Source: Enterovibrio coralii
Lineage (GTDB): Bacteria > Pseudomonadota > Gammaproteobacteria > Enterobacterales > Vibrionaceae
NCBI RefSeq assembly: GCF_001559595.1
Contig: NZ_LNTY01000032.1
Span: forward strand, 62,001-126,000
DNA: 64,000 nucleotides
Direction: 5' to 3'
The notes under the pieces are model-generated. The model had not been told where the DNA came from, searched no databases, and was given only the letters and a program-made list of their open reading frames with translations. Below, in pieces: positions 56,629-64,000 of this stretch. Numbering within the stretch: the first letter of the stretch is position 1; every line of letters begins with the position of its first letter. Position numbers and translations under genes: made by a program.

Positions 56629-58377
56629 TTGCGCAATCGGAGCCCTATTTTGAAAGATGAAAGAGCTTTTCAGCATTACTCTCGGCTAATAGTGCTCGGT
56701 ATTAAGCAAGACCTATTGGTTTCGCTGGGAGAGGTTGCCGAAGTTCTTTGCACGACGCCTCGTCACTGCCGGACATTATTGCAATCACTTCAGCAACGTG
56801 AATGGCTAAACTGGACACCAAAATCTGGGCGTAATCAACGTTCTATCTTACACCTCAATTTTTCACCCAACGAAATACAGACCTCAAGAGCACGGCTTTT
56901 AATAGAAAAAGGGAACTACGAGAATGCACTGGAGTTGTTAGAGGGAGACCAAAACCAGTTCAGCAGTTTACTTCAGCAAACCTCAGGCGCGTTGATACGT
57001 GAAGGTCAACTTCATATTCAGTTAACCTATCAACGTATCTTTAGCCAGTTATTGCCTCATAAACCCCTGCGCAATAGTGAACGCTTTCTTGTAAGGCAGG
57101 TTTATGCGTGCTTAACAGCTTGCGACAGAAATGGCGTGGTTAAGCCTCAGTTAGCCCATCATTGGCAACAGAGTGCTGATGCTACCAAGTGGCGGTTTTA
57201 TATTCGCCCGCAGTTGAGGTTTCACTCAAACTCACTCATTGATGCTGAGTTGATCTGTGATTTGTTTACCAACCTATGTGTGTTGCCTGAGTACGAAAAA
57301 GAACTCGCACACGTAAGAAATATCTCGGCATCTCATCAGTGTGTAACGTTTGAACTAAGTACTTCGGACCAGGGTTTTGCAGCGTTGCTGTCTGATCTGC
57401 GTTATTCGATTCAGCCAGCGAGGCAGATAGGGAATGCTTCAGGTATTAACGTCGACGGATGCGGGCCGTTCAGGATGGTGGAGCAGTCTGATAAAAGAGT
57501 CCGCCTTCAAGCTTTTGATCATTACTTTTCGACAAGGTCACTGACAGACAGCGTTACTATCTGGCAATTCGACCATACCCCCAGTGAGCGGATTCAGTTT
57601 GGTCGTACAAACACAGATAACCCACACCAGATAATAGAAAGTCATACGTCAGAAGCAGCGAGTACACAAACCCGGATAGAAAACGGATGCCTCTATTTGG
57701 TTTTTAATATGAATAATGGTCAAACACCACTTACCCACGCACAACGAAAGTACTTGAGCAAAACTCTGTCGCCTGAACTTGTTCTCCAGGAAGAGGGTTT
57801 GTCAGAATTGTTACTCGCTTCAATTCCGGCACATAGCCTGCTTCCGGACTGGACGAAAGTTCGACCACAAGCCGCCGAAGAAACGTCGCTTCCCGCCCAG
57901 CTTGACATTGCCGTCTATGATCATTTAGTTATTCTTGATTGTGCCAGAGTACTGAGCGACAAGCTGAATCAGATGGGCGTTGAAAGTCGGGTAAACGTGT
58001 ATTCATTCTCAGAGCTGCATGAACGGGCACAACGAAACGAGCTATCTGAAGGTCTCGTCATTGCTAGCCTTATCACTGATGACAATTTACCGATCTCGAT
58101 GTTCCGCTGGTTTTGTTCAAATTCTATTTTACATCAGGGCTTACCTGATGAAGCAAAGCACTGGATCAATGCGGAACTGGCGGTTCTTCGTGGACAATAT
58201 GAAGCAGGTGATTACCTGAAAATACTTGAGTCATTGGCGACTACGATGCTCTATGAAAACTGGATAGCACCTTTGTTTCATCACCGACAAACGCTTAAAT
58301 GGCTCGGTGTTTTACAAGGGGTATCTATGACCGACTGGTCATGGCCTGATTTTAAAAATGTCTGGACGGATGATTGA
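56629..58377 (+). CDS. sgrR: SgrR-family transcriptional regulator
   Basis: A 582-residue regulator: N-terminal SgrR-type winged helix (VSLGEVAEVLCTTPRHCRTLLQSLQQREWLNWTPKSGRNQRS, given here in two parts as VSLGEVAEVLCTTPRHC and REWLNWTPKSGRNQ) followed by a solute-binding (SBP_bac_5) domain that senses small molecules, with AHHWQQSADATKWRFYIRP matching the E. coli counterpart. In enterics SgrR senses glucose-phosphate stress and activates the SgrS RNA. The start is a TTG at 56629 (GGGA upstream) or a TTG at 56650 (GGAG upstream). It diverges from a 6-phospho-beta-glucosidase gene over 156 bases, so control of that gene is plausible. No SgrS-like RNA was recognised nearby. Confidence 0.88.
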   Translation: MRNRSPILKDERAFQHYSRLIVLGIKQDLLVSLGEVAEVLCTTPRHCRTLLQSLQQREWLNWTPKSGRNQRSILHLNFSPNEIQTSRARLLIEKGNYENALELLEGDQNQFSSLLQQTSGALIREGQLHIQLTYQRIFSQLLPHKPLRNSERFLVRQVYACLTACDRNGVVKPQLAHHWQQSADATKWRFYIRPQLRFHSNSLIDAELICDLFTNLCVLPEYEKELAHVRNISASHQCVTFELSTSDQGFAALLSDLRYSIQPARQIGNASGINVDGCGPFRMVEQSDKRVRLQAFDHYFSTRSLTDSVTIWQFDHTPSERIQFGRTNTDNPHQIIESHTSEAASTQTRIENGCLYLVFNMNNGQTPLTHAQRKYLSKTLSPELVLQEEGLSELLLASIPAHSLLPDWTKVRPQAAEETSLPAQLDIAVYDHLVILDCARVLSDKLNQMGVESRVNVYSFSELHERAQRNELSEGLVIASLITDDNLPISMFRWFCSNSILHQGLPDEAKHWINAELAVLRGQYEAGDYLKILESLATTMLYENWIAPLFHHRQTLKWLGVLQGVSMTDWSWPDFKNVWTDD

Positions 58378-58546
58378 TGTAGCGCATTTCGCTTTTTGGA
58401 TGCCGTTTGTTATTTCAATGAGTCCTGCGTGATCATATGGCTAGCCTTGTTTACCTGTCTATAGTGGTAACAAATACTGGTGAGAAAATGGCCGCTGATT
58501 CTGTCGCTATCTACAACCAAAGACGCCACATAGTGGTGTGGAATAC

Positions 58547-58577
58547 AAAACGCCTGATGAGGTACATCAGGCGTTTT
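58547..58577. terminator. Bidirectional terminator after sgrR
   Basis: Perfect 13-bp stem AAAACGCCTGATG (58547-58559) / CATCAGGCGTTTT (58565-58577) with loop AGGTA. It ends sgrR (plus) and the hypothetical gene from the minus strand. Confidence 0.88.
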
Positions 58578-58610
58578 CTGCCTAATAAGTGTTATCGCTA
58601 TCAGGACGGT

Positions 58611-59087
58611 TCATTTGGTGTAAGGTAAGTAACCTGTAAAGCCAACAATTTTCCAACCTGCTTCTGTTTTCTTCAGGTAGTAAAGCGTTTGCCATTTCAA
58701 TACTTCAGGTTCTTTCCCTACCACCTGAATGGTGCCATCGAATTGCTTACGCGCGATTGCCTTTCCGTCTTTAATCTCAATCTGTTTTAGCGTTGTTAAC
58801 TTGTGTACTGCTTCTTCCAGAGGTTCGGCGTACTCGGTTTCAACACTTGCCTTTGCCGCTTCTAGCCATGAATCGCGATAGTTTTCAAAGCGTGAGAAGG
58901 CTAAATTCCATTTCCCAGGGTCGTTATCGAACCCTGCGTTTACGGCGAAAAACTCGTCTTCAAGAAAGTCATTTTCAACCATTGACCAGTCTGCTTTTGT
59001 ATAAGCGAGTATGTCTTTGGCGACTAACATGTCCCATATTTCAGCGCGATCTGCGTCTGCATCTTTAAAAGGGTTGGGCTTAATCAC
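58611..59087 (-). CDS. Hypothetical SnoaL/NTF2-like protein
   Basis: A 158-residue soluble protein. The pattern WDMLVAKDILAYTKADWSMV at the N-terminus, a central helix, and C-terminal strands LKWQTLYYLKKTEAGWKIVGFTGYLP are those of an NTF2-like (SnoaL) cone-shaped fold. It has no signal peptide. The start is GTG at 59087 with GGAG upstream. NTF2-like proteins may be small enzymes or ligand binders; no role can be assigned. It is a single gene between two terminators. Confidence 0.65.
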   Translation of the reverse strand: MIKPNPFKDADADRAEIWDMLVAKDILAYTKADWSMVENDFLEDEFFAVNAGFDNDPGKWNLAFSRFENYRDSWLEAAKASVETEYAEPLEEAVHKLTTLKQIEIKDGKAIARKQFDGTIQVVGKEPEVLKWQTLYYLKKTEAGWKIVGFTGYLPYTK

Positions 59088-59121
59088 TTATTGCTCCAGA
59101 TGTACTTTTTTATCCGTGTTC

Positions 59122-59154
59122 TATACCCAAGCGTCTTCAAGTTGTTTGAGTATA
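59122..59154. repeat. Imperfect inverted repeat, possible interspersed element
   Basis: TATACCCAAGC (59122-59132) is complementary, with two mismatches, to GTTTGAGTATA (59144-59154) around an 11-base centre rich in CTTCAAG. The form TATACCCAAG-n-CTTCAAG resembles short palindromic elements scattered in several gammaproteobacterial genomes. Only one copy is in this window. The rest of 59088-59242 shows no gene. Confidence 0.4.
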
Positions 59155-59242
59155 TGGGGTTGCCCCCAACGCCAAACATAAGACGGGAATTACAAAGAAA
59201 AGGGAATGAAAGAAAAGTCAGGGTGAGAGGGGGATCGAACTA

Positions 59243-59272
59243 AAGAAAAAAAGGACTTCATTCGAAGTCCTT
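59243..59272 (-). terminator. Terminator after azoR
   Basis: AAGGACTTC (59251-59259), loop ATTC, GAAGTCCTT (59264-59272); on the minus strand a run of T follows (plus-strand A at 59246-59252). Standard intrinsic terminator for azoR. Confidence 0.85.
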
Positions 59273-59305
59273 GAAAGCAGTGAAATAAATGCAATGGAAT
59301 GCGTA

Positions 59306-60028
<723 letters not shown>

Positions 60029-60080
60029 TTACCCAAGAAACCTGAAAAGCACTTGGTGTTTGCTGTTTAGTCTGAACATA

Positions 60081-60107
60081 AAAAAGGCTTCCCGTAGGAA
60101 GCCTTTT
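60081..60107 (-). terminator. Terminator after nrdJb
   Basis: AAAAGGCTTCC (60082-60092), loop CGTA, GGAAGCCTTTT (60097-60107). On the minus strand T-residues follow. It ends the nrdJa-nrdJb transcript. Confidence 0.87.
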
Positions 60108-60123
60108 CTTCAAGAGCTGTGCA

Positions 60124-60825
60124 TTAGCCGCACTTAGAGTCGCCGCAGTTTAGACAGGTTTGGCAACCATCTTTTACGATCACTGCTTTGTTGTGGCATT
60201 TGTAGCAAAGCGTCGCACTTGGTGGGAAGCCAGTGTTTACTGGTTCTTCTTCCTCTTTCTTCTCTTCTTTTACTGCATTTTCAGCGCGTTTCGCTTCCAA
60301 AAATGCCTTCTGGTGCTCGTCCATTTCTGGGTTGTTCAACATGCCGATTTTCATCAGGTGTTGTTCAATTACGTTACCGATTTCTGCAATCAGTGAAGGG
60401 ACGTATTTGCCTTTGTTCCAGTAACCGCCTTTCGGGTCGAACACTGAACGCAGCTCTTCAACCAAGAAGGTGCAATCGCCGCCTTTGCGGAATACCGCTG
60501 AAATGATACGGGTCAGCGCAACAATCCACTGGTAGTGCTCAAGGCTCTTGCTGTTGATGAAGATTTCAAAAGGACGACGCACTTCGTGGTCAGTACCTTC
60601 GTTCAAAACAACGTCGTTGATAGTAATGAACAGTGAATGTTCAGATACGTGCTCAGGCGTTTTCAGCTTGTAGGTGGTACCCAACAGCATTTCTGGACGT
60701 GGCATTTCTTCATGCATGGTTTCCAGTTGTGGTGCTTCCTCAACTGGCGCAACAGGTGCTTCCTGAACCGCGTCTTTGCTCTTTACTTTATAAGCAACGA
60801 TTTTGCTTTCAATTTTACGTGTCAT
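60124..60825 (-). CDS. nrdJb: B12-dependent (class II) ribonucleotide reductase, C-terminal subunit NrdJb
   Basis: A 233-residue C-terminal part of a split adenosylcobalamin-dependent ribonucleotide reductase, as found in Pseudomonas (NrdJa + NrdJb). The C-terminal Cys motif LCYKCHNKAVIVKDGCQTC, then LNCGDSKCG, would be the thioredoxin-reducible redox tail and zinc-type cluster. The central part (RRPFEIFINSKSLEHYQW, RIISAVFRKGGDCTFLVEEL) matches the reductase domain. An Ala/Glu/Pro-rich segment at residues 20-40 and a Lys/Glu-rich linker at about 180-205 are low complexity. It follows nrdJa by 66 bases with a hairpin between. Confidence 0.9.
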   Translation of the reverse strand: MTRKIESKIVAYKVKSKDAVQEAPVAPVEEAPQLETMHEEMPRPEMLLGTTYKLKTPEHVSEHSLFITINDVVLNEGTDHEVRRPFEIFINSKSLEHYQWIVALTRIISAVFRKGGDCTFLVEELRSVFDPKGGYWNKGKYVPSLIAEIGNVIEQHLMKIGMLNNPEMDEHQKAFLEAKRAENAVKEEKKEEEEPVNTGFPPSATLCYKCHNKAVIVKDGCQTCLNCGDSKCG

Positions 60826-60846
60826 AACGATTTACTTCTTTTTCAC

Positions 60847-60871
60847 AGAAGACCGCGGACAGCGGCCTTCT
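60847..60871 (-). other. Stem-loop between nrdJa and nrdJb
   Basis: AGAAGACCGC (60847-60856) pairs with GCGGCCTTCT (60862-60871), with one G-U pair on the RNA, around a 5-base loop. It has no T-run. It sits between the two cistrons and could protect the nrdJa end or tune their ratio. Confidence 0.55.
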
Positions 60872-60891
60872 TTTATGTGCGTTATCTACAG

Positions 60892-63047
60892 TTAGAACTT
60901 ACCGTAGTAGCCTTCTTTCAGTGCGTCATACAGGTTCGCAGCCGAGTGGATTTCACCGTCGTACTCGATCTTCTCGTTACCTTTCGCTTCGAAAGTAGAG
61001 CCATCTTCCAGTGTGAATACGTAGGTGGTGTTTTCCAAGTCTTCTTCTTTTACCAGAACACCTTGGAACACTTCAGGGTTGAAGCGGAAGGTAGTACAAC
61101 CTTTCAGACCCTTGTCATACGCATCCATGTAAATGTTTTTGAAGTCTTCAAATGGGAAGTCAGTCGGTACGTTCGCTGTCTTCGAAATTGAAGAGTCAAT
61201 CCAACGCTGCGCTGCCGCTTGCACTTCTACGTGCTGGCTCGGTGTGATGTCATCAGCAGTGATGAAGTACTCAGGCAGTTGCTCGTCTTCTTTGGTGCTG
61301 TAAGGCATCGCTTTCTGGTTAATCAGTTCGCGATAAGCCAGCAGCTCGAAGCTGAATACGTCTACGCTTTCTTTCGACTTCTTACCAGGCTTGATCACGT
61401 TACGCGTGTAGTGATGCGCAAAGCTTGGTTCGATACCGTTACTTGCGTTGTTCGCCAGTGACAGAGAAATTGTACCGGTTGGCGCAATTGAGCTGTGGTG
61501 CGTAAAGCGACCACCGGTTGCAACGAGCTTCTCGATCAGGTCTGGGCGTACTTCGCCAATAAGCTGCATATAGCGGCTGTATTTCGCGTGAAGGACTTTA
61601 CCTTTCACTTTGTCGCCAACTTTGATGCCGTCTTTTGCCATTTCAGGACGCAGGCGCATCATTTTTGGTGTTACTTCGAAATCTTTGTTCATCACTGGTG
61701 CTGCGCCTTTCTCTTCTGCAAGAGCGATCGCTTGTTCCCAACCAGTGATTGCCATTTCCTGAGAAACTTGCTCAGTGAATGCAATAGATGCTGCGCTACC
61801 GTATTTGTGGCGAAGCATAGTCAGGGTAGAACCCAGACCCAAGAAGCCCATACCGTGACGACGTTTGGTTTCGATTTCTTCACGTTGCTTTTCCAAAGGC
61901 AGTTGGTTGATTTCAACTACGTTGTCCAGCATACGGGTAAAGATAGAAACAACCTTGCGGTACATTTCCCAATCGAAACGTGCATTTTCAGTGAACGGGT
62001 CACGTACGAACTTAGTCAGGTTCACAGAACCTAGCAGACACGCACCGTAAGGAGGCAGAGGCTGCTCACCACATGGGTTCGTTGCACGGATGTCTTCACA
62101 GAACCAGTTGTTGTTCATCTGGTTTACTTTATCGATCAGGATAAAGCCTGGTTCCGCGTAGTCGTAAGTAGACGACATGATCACGTTCCACAGGTTACGC
62201 GCAGGCATGGTGCGGTAGATCTTACACGCTACGCGGCCTTTATCGTCTTCAACCAGACCGTCTTTGCTCGGCCAATCTGCCCAAACGATGGTTTCGTCGT
62301 TTTGCAGATCAGTACCGTCTTGACGCGCTTCTTTTGCGGTCACTGGGAAGATCAATTGCCATTCGCCATCGTTCTTCACAGCTTCGATGAATTCTTCAGT
62401 GATCAGCAGCGACAGGTTGAACTGACGCAGACGACCATCTTCACGCTTCGCACGGATGAACTCCATCACGTCTGGGTGACGGATATCCATGGTACCCATT
62501 TGTGCGCCACGACGACCGCCAGCAGACGATACGGTGAAACACATTTTGTCGTAGATATCCATAAATGACAGAGGCCAGAGGTGTATGCACCTGCGCCAGA
62601 TACGAATGCGCCACGAGGACGAAGGGTAGAGAAGTCGTAGCCGATACCACAGCCAGCTTTCAGGGTCAGACCTGCTTCGTGAACTTTACCCAGAATGTCA
62701 TCCATTGAGTCTTCAATGGTGCCACTTACAGTACAGTTGATGGTAGACGTTGCAGGCTTGTGCTCAAACGCGCCAGCGTTGGACGTAATACGGCCCGCTG
62801 GGATTGCACCGTGACGAAGTGCCCACAAAAATTCTTGGTACCATTTTTCCTGTACAGATTTATCTTCCAGATCTGCAAGTGCACGAGCAACGCGCTTGAA
62901 GGTGTCATCCAGTGTCGCATCGACTGCGTCACCGTGTTTGCTCTTCAGGCGGTATTTGCTGTCCCAAATTTCCATCGACGTATCTTGGTATGGAATTGCG
63001 AGTACGCCAGTGGATTCGATATCAGAAGCTGACTTGGTTTTAGCCAT
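60892..63047 (-). pseudogene. nrdJa: B12-dependent ribonucleotide reductase NrdJa, one-base frameshift
   Basis: The N-terminal and catalytic part of class II ribonucleotide reductase, making deoxyribonucleotides with adenosylcobalamin. The first frame covers MAKTKSASDIESTGVL to GAGAYTSG; the second covers MDIYDKMCFTVSSAGGRRGA onward. Restoring one C (GGCCCTCTG for GGCCTCTG; plus-strand GG at 62573-62574) yields GAYTSGPLSFMDIYDKM, a continuous 718-residue chain. The radical-site NPCGEQPL, the ETKRRHGMGFLGLGS block and SSIAPTGTISL are intact. I use the ATG at 63047 with GAGGTG upstream. Two NrdR-like boxes lie before it. Clinically relevant vibrios use class Ia and III enzymes, so class II is a useful taxonomic clue. 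Confidence 0.88.
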
Positions 63048-63091
63048 TATAAATTGCACCTCAAAAGTAATGCCGTCTGGTTGAGCGAAAG

Positions 63092-63147
63092 CCGCTATGT
63101 AGTGGCTCTTATTGGCAGGGCGCAGATCAAACCACTATATGGTGTGA
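63092..63147. promoter_or_regulatory. Two candidate NrdR boxes of nrdJab
   Basis: CCACTATATGGTGTGA (63132-63147) fits the NrdR consensus ACACWATATATWGTGT in the core; a weaker copy, CCGCTATGTAGTGGCT, lies at 63092-63107, 40 bases away, near a whole number of helical turns. On the minus strand TTGTCA and, 17 bases on, CATATA could form a promoter that overlaps the stronger box. NrdR represses ribonucleotide reductase genes. Confidence 0.75.
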
Positions 63148-63318
63148 TCTTCAAGTCTTGACAAACACTCTTTTTGCGAGAAATTTCACTTCTCTTTACA
63201 GCATAGTGTGTTGTTCATCCAAAGCCTCTCAAAATGCAACCGATTGGCCTTGATTCGCATTATTTTTAGTCAAAGTGATCAAATCAGAAACACTCAGAAG
63301 AAAAGGCGAAAAAAGTCG

Positions 63319-63346
63319 TTGCGTTGCTGCGCTTCATCCCTATAAT
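63319..63346 (+). promoter_or_regulatory. Promoter of tRNA-Cys
   Basis: TTGCGT (63319-63324), 16-base spacer, TATAAT (63341-63346), then the GC-rich discriminator GCAGCCCCG, typical of stringently controlled stable-RNA promoters. The tRNA begins 38 bases after the -10 box. Confidence 0.75.
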
Positions 63347-63383
63347 GCAGCCCCGTAGACAGAGATTCCTCTGAACACTCAAA

Positions 63384-63457
63384 GGCGCGTTGGCAGAGTG
63401 GCTATGCAGCGGATTGCAAATCCGTGGACCTCGGTTCGACTCCGGGACGCGCCTCCA
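63384..63457 (+). tRNA. tRNA-Cys (GCA)
   Basis: A 74-base cloverleaf with encoded CCA. The acceptor GGCGCGT pairs with ACGCGCC, the D-arm includes GGCAGAGTGGCTATGC, the anticodon loop is TTGCAAA with GCA, and the T-loop is GTTCGACTC. The anticodon reads UGC/UGU cysteine codons. The gene sits alone, between nrdJab and the DUF6482 gene. Confidence 0.97.
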
Positions 63458-63564
63458 TTTTCTTCTCCCCAAGTTATAAATTCCCTTTACGTTACAAATT
63501 ACCCAACTGATCTGCAGTGTATTGCTTCGCGTACCTACTCGAAACCTTCTTCGAGGAAAAAGCT

Positions 63565-63837
63565 ATGCAGGCACATTCATCGAGTCAAACGGCGATCATT
63601 GTTAGCTGTGGCGATTCAGGTAAGTACCTCACCGCGGTAGATATTGGTAACGGTATTAAAACGTATGACCGAGACAAAGTTGGGGAGCTGATTTACTTCG
63701 AATGCTTGCAACGCGCCAAGTCACATTTAGCCGAGAAAGGCTTCCAAGAAGCTGAGCTGCAAATTGACAGCGTTTACGACGAAATGATCGGAGAAGCTGC
63801 ATGTGATTCAAGCAGTTACACCATCCCCATTCCGTGA
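63565..63837 (+). CDS. DUF6482-family protein
   Basis: A 90-residue small soluble protein of unknown function. It begins MQAHSSSQTAIIVSCGDSGKYLTAV and ends in SSSYTIPIP. The start ATG at 63565 has GAGGAAAAAGCT upstream; an in-frame start at 63517 runs into the spacer and is not favoured. Small helical proteins like this occur in many vibrios. The possible next gene starts within its last codons. Confidence 0.72.
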   Translation: MQAHSSSQTAIIVSCGDSGKYLTAVDIGNGIKTYDRDKVGELIYFECLQRAKSHLAEKGFQEAELQIDSVYDEMIGEAACDSSSYTIPIP

Positions 63838-64000
63838 TTTCCGCCCGACGCCATCTCACAATTTCAACTTAAACTGACACGCATTGCGCCGTCAGACATT
63901 CCCTTATCACATTTTTTCAATACACTGTGCGACGCCTTAGATGTGCGTCTACTATCACTAGATATCTTCGAAAGACGACAAAGCAGTAAGACGCTATCGG
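63803..64000 (+). pseudogene. Possible start of a further gene, frame broken near 63871 (3' end outside window)
   Basis: A GTG at 63803 with GGAG 9-10 bases upstream begins IQAVTPSPFRDFRPTPSHNF, overlapping the DUF6482 gene. The frame stops at 63875-63877. One extra A in the AAA run (63871-63873) would continue as NLKLTRIAPSDIPLSHFF and TLCDALDVRLLSLDIFERRQ to the window end. This would be another one-base deletion like the seven broken genes. I do not recognise the protein. Could also be non-coding. Confidence 0.3.

Noticed and set aside
58437..58628. A 63-codon plus-strand frame
   Set aside because: It runs through a perfect 13-bp terminator hairpin and has no ribosome site.

Overview
The window looks like chromosomal DNA of a Vibrionaceae-type gammaproteobacterium, possibly near Enterovibrio, Grimontia or Photobacterium. 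The evidence is mukE-mukB followed further on by an ldtD-mepK-ycbL block, a yohJ-yohK-cdd block, sbcB, a RelV-like alarmone synthetase, an OlsF-like ornithine-lipid enzyme, several c-di-GMP proteins, and recognisable LexA, PurR, CRP, Fur and NrdR sites. The genus is inferred. No phage, transposase or CRISPR array was seen.

Layout. 1-5.2 kb: end of mukE and complete mukB (chromosome condensation). 5.4-17.4 kb: accessory block between mukB and ldtD, holding an alpha/beta hydrolase, a chemoreceptor, a GNAT plus aspartate/glutamate racemase pair, a REC-EAL phosphodiesterase, a MarR regulator, and a four-gene imelysin operon behind Fur-like sites. 17.5-24.3 kb: cell-wall and envelope genes (ldtD, mepK, olsF, a metallophosphatase, ycbL, a DUF2982 gene). 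24.4-33.7 kb: a winged-helix protein with an H1-like tail, an antiporter, SOS-controlled sulA, tpm, purT, a DMT exporter, cdd-yohK-yohJ, and a membrane-tethered winged-helix protein. 33.8-43.7 kb: sbcB, a hydrolase facing a two-HTH regulator, the alternative ribosomal proteins L31 and L36, a hexapeptide acetyltransferase, a diguanylate cyclase/phosphodiesterase operon, and a TauD-type dioxygenase. 43.9-49.4 kb: five-gene peptide-type ABC importer. 49.5-59.1 kb: nnrS, a class II amidotransferase, a RelV-like protein with a signal peptide, a 2OG-Fe dioxygenase, an OmpV/MipA porin-like protein, and a 6-phospho-beta-glucosidase divergent from sgrR. 59.3-64 kb: azoR, the split B12-dependent ribonucleotide reductase nrdJa-nrdJb, tRNA-Cys, a DUF6482 gene and the possible start of another gene.

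The most striking observation is that seven genes (REC-EAL, ldtD, DUF2982, MASE1-EAL, GGDEF, oppA, nrdJa) are each interrupted by one or two single-base frameshifts. In all eight cases restoring one base in a short homopolymer or doublet rebuilds a continuous, family-typical protein; a ninth possible case lies at the window end. Such uniform one-base losses suggest consensus-sequence errors more than eight independent pseudogenes, but the sequence alone cannot decide.

Functional themes are iron and zinc limitation (imelysin operon; rpmE2-rpmJ2), c-di-GMP and ppGpp signalling, SOS and nitric-oxide stress, nucleotide supply (purT, cdd, nrdJ), and peptidoglycan/lipid remodelling. I found no clearly new multi-gene system. 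The best leads are the exported-looking alarmone synthetase, the H1-tailed winged-helix protein, and the two-HTH regulator facing a hydrolase with a degenerate nucleophile elbow.
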